A DNA stretch of 64,000 bases from Variovorax sp. ZS18.2.2. GTDB lineage: Bacteria; Pseudomonadota; Gammaproteobacteria; Burkholderiales; Burkholderiaceae_C. Positions 25,365 to 33,610 of this stretch are shown piece after piece (position 1 is the first letter of the stretch; every line of letters starts with the position of its first letter). The stretch lies in contig NZ_JANLNM010000008.1 in assembly GCF_024701975.1 (NCBI RefSeq), positions 62,001-126,000 on the forward strand. Reading direction: 5' to 3'. The notes beneath the pieces were generated by a model, which saw only the letters and a program-made list of their open reading frames with translations, searched no databases and was not told the origin of the DNA. Both the position numbers and the translations under genes were made by a program.

Positions 25365-27214
25365 CCGCCATCCGCTACCGCCCGCTGGCCTTCGGCGTGA
25401 CCCGCGCGGTGCTGCGCGACGGCGCGCCAGGCACGCAGTACCTGCAGGCCGAGACGCAGCTCGACGCCTACCGCGAGCGCATGACCGACCGCCTCGCGCA
25501 CTGGGCCGAACATGCGCCCGAACGCACCTTCATCGCCCGCCGCGAACGGCTGGCCGACGGCAGCACCGGCGACTGGCTGCGCGTGTCGTATGAACAGGCG
25601 CTGCAGGAAGCGCGCGGCATCGGACAAGCGCTGCTCGACCGCGGCCTCGACGCCGAGCGCCCGGTCGCGATCCTCAGCGAGAACGGCATCGAGCACGCGC
25701 TGCTCGCCCTCGGCTGCCTCTATGCCGGCGTGCCCTACTGCCCCGTCTCGCCGCCCTATTCACTCGTGAGCCAGGATTTCGAGAAGCTGCGCCACGTGCT
25801 GGACACGCTGACGCCCGGCCTCGTGTTCGCCACCGACGCGGCGCGCTACGGCCGCGCCATCGAAGCCGCCGTGCCGGCCGGCACCGAGGTCGTACTCGCG
25901 GAAGGCCGGCTCGAAGGCCGCGCCGCCACCGCGTTCAGCACGCTTGCGTCGACGCCCGCAACACCCGCCATCGACGCCGCGATGCGCGCGACCGGCCCCG
26001 ACACCATCACCAAGTTCCTCTTCACCTCGGGCTCGACCAAGATGCCCAAGGCGGTGATCAACACGCACCGCATGTGGTGCGCCAACCAGCAGCAGCTGCG
26101 CCAGTCGATTCCCGCGCTGGGCGACGAGCCGCCGGTGCTGGTCGACTGGCTTCCCTGGAACCACACCTTCGGCGGCAACCACAACGTGGGCATCGTGCTG
26201 GACAACGGCGGCACGCTCTACATCGACGACGGCAAGCCCACGCCCGCGGGCATGGCCGAGACGCTGCGCAACCTGCGCGAGGTCGCGCCCACCATCTACT
26301 TCAACGTGCCCACGGGCTTCGAGGCGATCGCGCACGCGATGGAAAGCGATGCGGTGCTGCGCCGCAACCTGCTGTCGCGCGTGAAGATGTTCTTCTACTC
26401 GGGCGCGGCGCTGTCGCAGCCCATCTGGGACAGTCTGCACAAGACGCAGGAGGCCGAAGTCGGCGAGCGCATCGTGATGGGCACGGGCCTCGGCATGACC
26501 GAGTCGGGACCATTCGCGCTTTACGTGACTGGCCCCGAAGTGAAGTCGGGCGACATCGGCCTGCCCGCGGCCGGCATCGAACTCAAGCTGATCGAGGTCG
26601 ACGGCAAGACCGAGGTGCGCTACCGCGGCCCCAACATCACGCCCGGCTACTGGCGCGCATCCGAAGCCACGGCCGAGGCCTTCGACGAAGAAGGCTTCTT
26701 CTCGACTGGCGATGCCGTGAAGTGGATAGACGACGCGAACATCCATCGCGGCCTGCGCTTCGACGGCCGCATCGCCGAAGACTTCAAGCTCGCCACCGGC
26801 ACCTTCGTGAGCGTGGGCCCGCTGCGCGCGAAGATCATCGCGGCCGGCGCACCCTATGTGCAGGACGCGGTGCTGACCGGCATCAACCTGAAGGAAGTCG
26901 GCGCGCTGATCTTCACTACGCAGAAGGTGCGGCAACTTGCCAACCTGAGTGCGAACGCCACGATGCAGCAGGTGCTCGAAAGCGCGCCGGTACAGGCGCA
27001 CTTCCAGCAGGTGGCGAACGAGCTGGCCGCCATGGGCACCGGCAGTGCGAACCGCATCGCGCGACTGCACCTGATGGCCGAGCCGCCTTCCATCGACAAG
27101 GGCGAAGTGACCGACAAGGGCTCGATCAACCAACGCGCCGTGCTCAAGCACCGCGCCGCGCTCGCCGATGCGATGCACGCCGGCACGCTGCCTTTCACCC
27201 TCGTGCCCCGCTAG
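25361..27214 (+). CDS. feruloyl-CoA synthase-like AMP-dependent ligase
   Basis: A 617-residue adenylate-forming ligase that would activate an aromatic or fatty acid to its CoA thioester. The P-loop FLFTSGSTKMPKAV, the A5-type region GTGLGMTESGP and the SIGDAV-like FSTGDAVKW are visible. The overall course, including DWLPWNHTFGGNHNVG and LKLATGTFVSVGPLRAKII, fits the feruloyl-CoA synthase group. The usual C-terminal catalytic Lys region reads DKGSINQRAVLK. It is translationally coupled to the crotonase. The substrate name is family-level inference. Confidence 0.85.
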   Translation: MTAIRYRPLAFGVTRAVLRDGAPGTQYLQAETQLDAYRERMTDRLAHWAEHAPERTFIARRERLADGSTGDWLRVSYEQALQEARGIGQALLDRGLDAERPVAILSENGIEHALLALGCLYAGVPYCPVSPPYSLVSQDFEKLRHVLDTLTPGLVFATDAARYGRAIEAAVPAGTEVVLAEGRLEGRAATAFSTLASTPATPAIDAAMRATGPDTITKFLFTSGSTKMPKAVINTHRMWCANQQQLRQSIPALGDEPPVLVDWLPWNHTFGGNHNVGIVLDNGGTLYIDDGKPTPAGMAETLRNLREVAPTIYFNVPTGFEAIAHAMESDAVLRRNLLSRVKMFFYSGAALSQPIWDSLHKTQEAEVGERIVMGTGLGMTESGPFALYVTGPEVKSGDIGLPAAGIELKLIEVDGKTEVRYRGPNITPGYWRASEATAEAFDEEGFFSTGDAVKWIDDANIHRGLRFDGRIAEDFKLATGTFVSVGPLRAKIIAAGAPYVQDAVLTGINLKEVGALIFTTQKVRQLANLSANATMQQVLESAPVQAHFQQVANELAAMGTGSANRIARLHLMAEPPSIDKGEVTDKGSINQRAVLKHRAALADAMHAGTLPFTLVPR

Positions 27215-27236
27215 ACATTCCAGGAGACCACACACC

Positions 27237-28001
27237 ATGAAGATCGAAGGACAAGCCGCCCTCGTCACCGGCGGCGCATCGGGCCTGGGCGAAGCCACTG
27301 CGCGCGAACTGGCACGGCTGGGCGCGAAGGTCGCGGTTCTCGACCGCAACGCCGCGCTCGCCGAGAAGGTGGCCGCGGAAATCGGTGGCGTCGCCTGCAT
27401 CTGCGACATCACCGACACCGACAGCGTCACCGCCGCGCTGGACAAGGCCGCCGCCGCGCACGGCCCCGCGCGCATCCTGATGAACGTGGCCGGCATCGGC
27501 AGCGCCAAGCGCATCGTCGGCAAGGACGGCAACCCGGCGCCGCTCGAAGACTTCGTGCGCGTGGTCAACATCAATCTCGTCGGCGGCTACAACATGGCGC
27601 GCCTCTTTGCGGCACGCTGCGCCAAGCTCGAAGTGCTGGCCAACGGCGAGAAGGGTGTGATGCTCTTCACCGCTTCGGTCGCAGCCTTCGACGGGCAGGT
27701 GGGCCAGCAGGCCTACAGCGCCTCGAAGGGCGGCCTCGTCGGCATGACGCTGCCGATGGCGCGCGACCTCGCGCAGCACGCCATCCGCGTGTGCACCGTG
27801 GCGCCGGGCCTGTTCGCCACACCGCTGCTGCTGGAACTGCCCGAAGCCGTGCAGCACTCGTTGGCCGCGTCGATCCCGTTCCCGCCGCGCCTGGGCAAGC
27901 CTTCGGAATTTGCCGAGCTGGCCTGCCACATCGTCACCAACGGCCACCTCAACGGCGAAGTCATTCGCCTCGATGGCGCCCTGCGCATGGCGCCGCGCTG
28001 A
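27237..28001 (+). CDS. SDR-family 3-hydroxyacyl-CoA dehydrogenase-like
   Basis: A 254-residue short-chain dehydrogenase with the cofactor motif VTGGASGLGEATAREL, the NNAG-equivalent NVAGIGSAKR, and the catalytic Ser-Tyr-Lys set (ASVAAFDGQVGQQAYSASKGG). The sequence runs close to type II 3-hydroxyacyl-CoA dehydrogenases (HSD17B10-like), which fits a beta-oxidation-type step after the ligase and crotonase. AGGAG precedes the ATG. Confidence 0.88.
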   Translation: MKIEGQAALVTGGASGLGEATARELARLGAKVAVLDRNAALAEKVAAEIGGVACICDITDTDSVTAALDKAAAAHGPARILMNVAGIGSAKRIVGKDGNPAPLEDFVRVVNINLVGGYNMARLFAARCAKLEVLANGEKGVMLFTASVAAFDGQVGQQAYSASKGGLVGMTLPMARDLAQHAIRVCTVAPGLFATPLLLELPEAVQHSLAASIPFPPRLGKPSEFAELACHIVTNGHLNGEVIRLDGALRMAPR

Positions 28002-28036
28002 TTCCAGCCCCCAGCAGCAAACCAGGAGACAAGACC

Positions 28037-29029
28037 ATGACCAACCGACGTCAGTTCGTGAACATGCTCGGCGGCACAGCCGCCATCGGCGCCCTGCATC
28101 CCCTCGCCGCACTCGCCCAGCTGGTGCAGCAGCAGGTGAAGATCTACTACGGCTTTCCCGCCGGCAGCGCTGGCGACAGCGTGGCGCGCCGCGTGGCCGA
28201 CAAGGTGGGCGACACGCCCTTCACCAAGACGAACCCGGTGGTCGAGAACAAGCCCGGTGCGGGCGGACGCATCGCGCTCGACACGCTCAAGACCTCGCCG
28301 GCCGACGGCTCGGTGCTGTGTCTCGCGCAGGCCTCGGCGTTGTCGATCTATCCGCACATCTACACCAAGCTGGCCTACGCCATTCCGGACTTCGCGCCGA
28401 TCTCCATCGGCGCGGTGATGACGCACGGCCTGGCCGTTGGCCCCATGGTGCCCGCCAGCGTGAAGACGCTGAAGGACTACATCGCCTGGGCCAAGGCCAA
28501 CCCCGGCCAGGCCAGCTACGGCTCGCCGGGCGCGGGCTCCACGCCGCACTTCCTGGGCGCGCTGCTGGGCCTGAGCACCGGCGCCGACCTGCGCCATGTG
28601 CCCTACCGCGGCTCGCTGCCCGGCATCAACGACGTGGTGGGCGGCCAGATCGCCTCGTGCGTGACGCCCGCCGGCGATTGCCTGCCGTTCGCCAAGGCCG
28701 GCAAGCTGCGCGTGCTCGCCACCTCGGGGGCGCAACGCCCGGCCTACCTGCCCGATGTGCCGACCTTCACCGAACAGGGCTTTCCGGAGATCGTGGCCGA
28801 CGAATGGTTCGGCTTCTTCGCACCGGCGAAAACGCCCGCCCCCGTCATCACCGCTGCGAGCACCGCGATCCAGGCTGCGCTGAAAGACAAGGCCGTGGCC
28901 GACGGCCTGCTGTCGGTCGGGCTGATCGCCCATGGCTCCTCGCCCGAGGAGATGAAGAAGTCGCTGCAGGCGGAGTACGAACGCTGGGGTCCGCTGGTCA
29001 AGAAGATCGGCTTCACCGCCGAGTCCTGA
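28037..29029 (+). CDS. Bug-family tripartite tricarboxylate transporter solute-binding protein
   Basis: A 330-residue periplasmic protein with a Tat-like signal (TNRRQFVNMLGGTAAIGALHPLAALA). Bug features are IYYGFPAGSAGDSVARRVAD, VVENKPGAGGRIALD, and the ligand loop region RHVPYRGSLPGINDVVGGQI. It presumably binds the carboxylate that the neighbouring enzymes degrade. No TctAB membrane genes are nearby, which is usual for Bug proteins in Burkholderiales. Confidence 0.9.
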   Translation: MTNRRQFVNMLGGTAAIGALHPLAALAQLVQQQVKIYYGFPAGSAGDSVARRVADKVGDTPFTKTNPVVENKPGAGGRIALDTLKTSPADGSVLCLAQASALSIYPHIYTKLAYAIPDFAPISIGAVMTHGLAVGPMVPASVKTLKDYIAWAKANPGQASYGSPGAGSTPHFLGALLGLSTGADLRHVPYRGSLPGINDVVGGQIASCVTPAGDCLPFAKAGKLRVLATSGAQRPAYLPDVPTFTEQGFPEIVADEWFGFFAPAKTPAPVITAASTAIQAALKDKAVADGLLSVGLIAHGSSPEEMKKSLQAEYERWGPLVKKIGFTAES

Positions 29030-29037
29030 AGCAGCTG

Positions 29038-30783
29038 ATGGATTACCGGCCCCGCCCCGAAGACGTCCGCTTTCTGCTGAACGTGGTGCTTGATGCGCCG
29101 GCGCGACTGCGGGCGCTCGCGCCCTTCGCCGAGGTCGACGAGGCGCTGCAATCGCAGGTGCTCGAAGAGGCCGCGCGCTTCGTTGGCGAGGTCGTGGCGC
29201 CCGTCAATCGCGAGGGCGATGAGGTCGGCTGCCGGTTCGACAAAGGCGAAGTCATCTCGCCGCCGGGCTTTCGCGCGGCGTACCAGGCTTTCGTCGATGG
29301 CGGCTGGCCTGCGCTTTCGGCCGCGACGGAAGACGGCGGCCAGGGCCTGCCTTCCGTGCTCGAGGCTGTGCTCTACGAATGGCTCAGCGCGGCGAACCAC
29401 GGGCTCACGATGGCGCCGGGCCTGCTGCACGGCGCCTACGCCTGCCTCAAGCACCATGGCAGCGACGAACTGAAGCGCCGCTATCTGCAGAAGATCGCGA
29501 CCGGCGAATGGCTCGCCACCATGTGCCTGACTGAAGCGCACGCAGGGAGCGATCTCGGCCAGGTGCGCACGCGCGCCATGCCGCAGGCCGACGGCAGCCT
29601 GCGTGTGAGCGGCAGCAAGATCTTCATCTCGGGCGGCGAGCACGACCTGACGCCGAACATCGTTCACCTGGTGCTGTGCCGATTGCCCGATGCATCGGCC
29701 GGGCCGAAGGGCCTGTCGCTGGTGCTCGTGCCCAAACTTTTGCCCGACGGCACGCGCAACGCGGTGCACTGCGAACGCATCGAGGAAAAGATGGGCCTGC
29801 ACGGCAGCCCGACCTGCTCGATGCGTTTCGACGATGCCACCGGCTGGCTCGTCGGCGAAGCGGGCCGCGGGCTCGCCGCGATGTTCGTGATGATGAATTC
29901 GGCGCGCCTGCACGTGGCGCTGCAGGGCATCGGCCTGCTAGACGCCGCCTGGCAGAAGGCCGACGCCTACGCGGCCGAACGCCGCCAGATGCGCGCACCC
30001 GGCGCCGTGCCCGCGAGCCGCGGCACGGAAGCAGCCGACCTGATCGCCGAGCACCCCGCCATCCGCCGCATCCTCGACACGCAGCGCGCCTGGATCGACG
30101 GCGCGCGCACGCTGGCGTATCGCAGCGCGCTGATGCTCGACGTGGCCGCGCACGACGCCGACCCCAAAGCCCGCGAGCGCGCGCTGCGCTGGTGCTCGCT
30201 GGTCACGCCGGTGCTCAAGGCGGCCTGCACGCACCAGGCCTTCCACGGCGCGAGCGAATGCCTGCAGGTGTTCGGCGGCCACGGCTATGTGCGCGAGTGG
30301 GGCATCGAGCAGGTCGTGCGCGACGCGCGCGTCACCATGATCTATGAGGGCACCAACGAGATCCAGGCCATCGACCTGCTGGTGCGCAAGGTGCTGCCCG
30401 ACGGCGGCGCCGCGATGTCGGCCGTGCTGCTCGAACTGCGCGACACGCTCGATGCATCGCGCGACGCCGACGCCGATGTGCAGCGCCGGCTCGCGCAGCT
30501 GCGCTACCTGGGCACGACCATCGCGATGTCTGCGCATGCCAACCCCGTGCTCCCCTACGAAGTGGCCGACGACTACCTGCGGGTGGTGATGCTCACGATG
30601 ATGGCCTGGGCCTGGGCGCGCATCGAAGCGACCGGCGGCACCGACGACGCCGGCCGAACGCGCGCGGCCGCAGCCTTCCGCCGCTGGGTGCTGCCCGAGT
30701 TCGAGATGCGGCTGGGCATCGTCAAGCGCGCCTGCGAGAGTCTGGCCCTTTCGCACGCGGCAGCGGAAGGTGTCGCGCGGTAG
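29038..30783 (+). CDS. acyl-CoA dehydrogenase
   Basis: A 581-residue FAD enzyme of the long acyl-CoA dehydrogenase group, which has an extra C-terminal domain. Signatures are MCLTEAHAGSDLGQVRTRA, the GSKIFISGGEHDLT stretch, and the catalytic Glu in MIYEGTNEIQAIDLLVRK. It begins nine bases after the Bug gene and would catalyse the first oxidation in side-chain beta-oxidation. The short gap and no terminator indicate one operon with the genes from 24591. Confidence 0.93.
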   Translation: MDYRPRPEDVRFLLNVVLDAPARLRALAPFAEVDEALQSQVLEEAARFVGEVVAPVNREGDEVGCRFDKGEVISPPGFRAAYQAFVDGGWPALSAATEDGGQGLPSVLEAVLYEWLSAANHGLTMAPGLLHGAYACLKHHGSDELKRRYLQKIATGEWLATMCLTEAHAGSDLGQVRTRAMPQADGSLRVSGSKIFISGGEHDLTPNIVHLVLCRLPDASAGPKGLSLVLVPKLLPDGTRNAVHCERIEEKMGLHGSPTCSMRFDDATGWLVGEAGRGLAAMFVMMNSARLHVALQGIGLLDAAWQKADAYAAERRQMRAPGAVPASRGTEAADLIAEHPAIRRILDTQRAWIDGARTLAYRSALMLDVAAHDADPKARERALRWCSLVTPVLKAACTHQAFHGASECLQVFGGHGYVREWGIEQVVRDARVTMIYEGTNEIQAIDLLVRKVLPDGGAAMSAVLLELRDTLDASRDADADVQRRLAQLRYLGTTIAMSAHANPVLPYEVADDYLRVVMLTMMAWAWARIEATGGTDDAGRTRAAAAFRRWVLPEFEMRLGIVKRACESLALSHAAAEGVAR

Positions 30784-30820
30784 GCTCCTGGCGCAGTCAC
30801 GGGCGGTTACGCTCGGGGCC

Positions 30821-31312
30821 ATGCCTGCTCCCGCGAAAAAAACCTCCCCCAAGAACGAGCCCCTCGCGGCCGCATCGAACCGATCGGAACGGCTCGATGC
30901 CCGCGTGCTCGAAACCCTGGTCGGCTACAACGCCCGCCGCGCCTGGCTGATCATCAGCGGCGTCTTCTCGGAGCGCATGGCGCCCTACGGGCTCAAGCAG
31001 ATCGATTTCTCGGTGCTCTCGCTGCTGGCGCACAACCCGGGCGCCACCTCGCGGCAGCTGTGCACCACGCTCGACATCCTGCCGCCCAACCTCGTGAGCC
31101 TGGTGGCCACGCTGGACAGCCGGGGGCTCATCGAACGCCGGCCGCATCCGCACGACGGCCGCGCGGTGGGGCTGCATCTCACCGCTGACGGAGAGGCGCT
31201 GGTGCGGGAAGCCGAGCAGACCGTGGTGCAGCTCGAGTCCGATGCCAGCGCCAATCTCACGGTGCGCGAGCGCGAGACGCTGATCAAGCTGCTGCAGAAG
31301 ATCTATCTCTGA
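30821..31312 (+). CDS. MarR-family regulator
   Basis: A 163-residue winged-helix repressor-type protein. The DNA-binding region reads FSVLSLLAHNPGATSRQLCTTLDILPPNLVSLVATLDSRGLIERRPHPHDGRAVGLHLT, the classic MarR order with the wing Asp-Arg. A Lys/Pro-rich N-terminal tail precedes it. It is the last gene of the acyl-CoA operon, so it likely senses a CoA thioester intermediate and controls the AT-rich site before 24591. Confidence 0.88.
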   Translation: MPAPAKKTSPKNEPLAAASNRSERLDARVLETLVGYNARRAWLIISGVFSERMAPYGLKQIDFSVLSLLAHNPGATSRQLCTTLDILPPNLVSLVATLDSRGLIERRPHPHDGRAVGLHLTADGEALVREAEQTVVQLESDASANLTVRERETLIKLLQKIYL

Positions 31313-31334
31313 TCTCTGAGATTGCGGGCAGGCG

Positions 31335-31988
31335 TTAGAGCCCCCGCTCCACCATGTCGATCAAGCGCTGCCCCAGCGCATGCGTGGTCTCCGCATCGAG
31401 CGTGCGCAGCGGCCCGTGGATGATGAGCAGCGCCAGCCCGTGCACCGCCGACCACGCGAAGAATTCGGCATTCGGGCGCCGCGCCGGGTCGAGCACACCG
31501 GCGTCCACCAGCCGGTCGATCGCCGCACCCAGCAGCTGGAACGGGCCCATGCCGCTCGCCCCCGTGGCTGCGGGGCCCACTTCGCCCTCACCCTCCTCGG
31601 TCACCACGAAGGCCGTGCGGAACAGGCCCGGCTCGGCCTGCGCGAACCGCAGGTAGGCCGTGCCGATGGCGCGCACCTGCGCGCGGGCGAAGTCGGCGGG
31701 CGGCTGATCGAAATGCAGCACGGCCAGTTCCGACTCCATCGCCTTGGCCGCGGCCGAGAGCGCCGCGCCGCGCACCGCCAGCAACAACGCCTGCCGGCTG
31801 CCGAAATGCCGGTACGCCGCATTGGGCACAACGCCCGCGCGCCGCGTGGCCTCGCGCAACACCACGGCATCAGGTCCGCCGTCGCGCGCCAGTTCGACGC
31901 CCGCGTCCAGCAGCGCGCGGCGCAGATCACCGTGGCGGTAGGTGCTGCGGGCGGGCGGCAGGCTTTCGGGGACGTTGTTCAGCTTCAT
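31335..31988 (-). CDS. TetR/AcrR-family regulator
   Basis: A 217-residue repressor-type protein. The N-terminal helix-turn-helix reads RRALLDAGVELARDGGPDAVVLREATRRAGVVPNAAYRHFGSRQALLLAV, and the C-terminal ligand domain is TetR_C-33-like (WHG-type). The start at MKLNNVPES is chosen because upstream sequence contains operator-like palindromes rather than code. It is divergent from the VOC/SRPBCC/DHA2 gene group and probably controls it and itself. Confidence 0.88.
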   Translation of the reverse strand: MKLNNVPESLPPARSTYRHGDLRRALLDAGVELARDGGPDAVVLREATRRAGVVPNAAYRHFGSRQALLLAVRGAALSAAAKAMESELAVLHFDQPPADFARAQVRAIGTAYLRFAQAEPGLFRTAFVVTEEGEGEVGPAATGASGMGPFQLLGAAIDRLVDAGVLDPARRPNAEFFAWSAVHGLALLIIHGPLRTLDAETTHALGQRLIDMVERGL

Positions 31989-31999
31989 TGCAATTTCCA

Positions 32000-32050
32000 T
32001 GTGGACACTGTCCATTATCCCTGCTATTCTTTGTGGACGGTGTACACAAA
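32000..32050. promoter_or_regulatory. paired operator-like sites between the TetR gene and the VOC gene
   Basis: Two similar 15-base boxes, TGTGGACACTGTCCA (32000) and TGTGGACGGTGTACA (32032), lie 32 bases apart, about three helical turns. The first contains the perfect palindrome TGGACA-C-TGTCCA. The second is nested in TTTGTG-N9-CACAAA. The position next to the TetR start fits an autoregulatory operator. Confidence 0.7.
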
Positions 32051-32119
32051 GTAGTTCCATCGTACTCGCGCAGAACCCGGTGCGCATCCTCGAAACCTCG
32101 ATAGTCCAAAGGAAATGCC

Positions 32120-32554
32120 ATGAAAGTCCAGTCTTACCTGTCCTTCGAAGGCCGTTGCGACGAAGCGATCGCCTTCTACAAGAAGGCGATCGGCGCCGAA
32201 GTCGTCCAGCTCATGCGCTACAGCGATGCGCCCGCCGATGCCTCCATGGAAAGCGGCGACGGCTGCGCCGGCGCCATGCCCAGCCCCGAGAAGGTGATGC
32301 ACTCCGTGATCCGCATCGGCGAGACCGAACTGATGTTCTCCGACGGCCGCTGCTCGGGCCAGGCCGAGTTCAAGGGAATCATGCTGTCGATCACCGCCGC
32401 CACCGATGCCGACGCCCGCAAGTGGTTCGATGCGCTGGCCGATGGCGGCCAGGTCATGCAGCCGCTCACGCCGACCTTCTTCACCAGCAACTTCGGCATG
32501 CTGGCCGACCGCTTCGGCGTGGGCTGGCTGATGGTGGTGGACGCGGCAAAGTAA
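32120..32554 (+). CDS. VOC-family (PhnB-like) protein
   Basis: A 144-residue vicinal-oxygen-chelate fold protein with the PhnB-like pattern: SYLSFEGRCDEAIAFYKKAIGAEVVQLMRY at the start, VMHSVIRIGETELMFSD in the middle, and FGMLADRFGVGWLMV at the end. Metal ligands of true glyoxalases are not clearly conserved. It is the first gene after the TetR operators. Confidence 0.87.
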   Translation: MKVQSYLSFEGRCDEAIAFYKKAIGAEVVQLMRYSDAPADASMESGDGCAGAMPSPEKVMHSVIRIGETELMFSDGRCSGQAEFKGIMLSITAATDADARKWFDALADGGQVMQPLTPTFFTSNFGMLADRFGVGWLMVVDAAK

Positions 32555-32596
32555 TCGGTCACCACGAACAGCCCGCCCTGCCCCAGGAGTCCTCTC

Positions 32597-33124
32597 ATGC
32601 TCAAGAAAATCGTCCTCGTCATCCTCGCGCTGATCGCGATCGTGCTCGTCTACGCGGCCACCCGGCCCGACACCTTCCGCGTGGAGCGCACGGCGCGCAT
32701 CGCGGCACCGGCCGACAAGATCTTTCCGCTGATCAACGACTTCCACCGCTGGGGCGAATGGTCGCCCTACGAGAAGCTGGACCCTGCCATGAAGCGCACC
32801 TTCGGCGGCACGCCGGCCGGCCAGGGCGCCACCTACGCCTGGGAAGGCAACGACAAGGCGGGCGCGGGCAAGATGGAAATCGCCGAGTCGACGCCCTCCT
32901 CGAAGGTCGCGATCAAGCTCGATTTCATCAAGCCCTTCGAAGGCCACAACATCGCCGAGTTCACGCTGCAGCCGCAGGGCGACGCCACGCAGGTCACCTG
33001 GGCCATGTCCGGCCCGAGCCCCTACATCGCCAAGCTCATGGGCATCTTCTTCAACATGGACCAGATGATCGGCAAGGACTTCGAAACCGGCCTTGCCAAC
33101 CTCAAGACGGCCACCGAAAAGTAA
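32597..33124 (+). CDS. SRPBCC-family protein
   Basis: A 175-residue protein with an N-terminal membrane helix (IVLVILALIAIVLVYAATRP) and a START/Bet v1-like domain (FRVERTARIAAPADKIFPLINDFHRWGEWSPYEKLDPAMKRTFGG). Such proteins bind hydrophobic ligands in a deep pocket. It stands between two VOC genes in the same direction, a common arrangement in Burkholderiales. Function unknown. Confidence 0.85.
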   Translation: MLKKIVLVILALIAIVLVYAATRPDTFRVERTARIAAPADKIFPLINDFHRWGEWSPYEKLDPAMKRTFGGTPAGQGATYAWEGNDKAGAGKMEIAESTPSSKVAIKLDFIKPFEGHNIAEFTLQPQGDATQVTWAMSGPSPYIAKLMGIFFNMDQMIGKDFETGLANLKTATEK

Positions 33125-33143
33125 CCAACCCAAGGAAACCACC

Positions 33144-33563
33144 ATGTCCCCCATCCACGCCTACCTCACCTTCGACGGCAACGCGCAGGAAGCCATGCGC
33201 TTCTACGAAAAGACCCTCGGCGGCACCATCCAGATGATGATGACCATCGGCGAAGCGCCCGACACCGAGCAGATGCCGCCCGACGCCAAGAAGCGGATCA
33301 TGCATGCCTCCCTTGCCTACGGCGACGGCATGCTCATGGCCTCCGACACCATGCCAGGCCAGACCTACGAGGGCATGAAGGGCTTCGGCGTTGCGCTGAC
33401 CCTCGACAGCGTCGCCGAAGGGCGCCGCGTGTTCGATGCCTTCGCCGAAGGCGGCACCGTCTCCATGCCCTTCGAGAAGACCTTCTGGGTCGAAGGCTTC
33501 GGCATGGTGACCGACCGCTTCGGCACCCCCTGGCTCATCAACGGCGGCAAGCCGCTGGTCTAA
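33144..33563 (+). CDS. second VOC-family (PhnB-like) protein
   Basis: A 139-residue paralogue of the gene at 32120 (HAYLTFDGNAQEAMRFYEKTLGG, then FGMVTDRFGTPWLING). It lacks the Cys-rich insertion found in the first copy. AAGGAAACC precedes its ATG. The two paralogues flank the SRPBCC gene, which suggests duplication and divergence within the operon. Confidence 0.87.
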   Translation: MSPIHAYLTFDGNAQEAMRFYEKTLGGTIQMMMTIGEAPDTEQMPPDAKKRIMHASLAYGDGMLMASDTMPGQTYEGMKGFGVALTLDSVAEGRRVFDAFAEGGTVSMPFEKTFWVEGFGMVTDRFGTPWLINGGKPLV

Positions 33564-33610
33564 CAAGAACAGAACGCCGCATCGGCGACTTCTTCTCAGG
33601 AACCCACCCC

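Noticed and set aside
25760..27574. A 604-codon minus-strand frame opposite the CoA ligase
   Set aside because: The ligase on the plus strand has all adenylation motifs and overlaps its neighbour by ATGA; the antisense frame has no recognisable domain.
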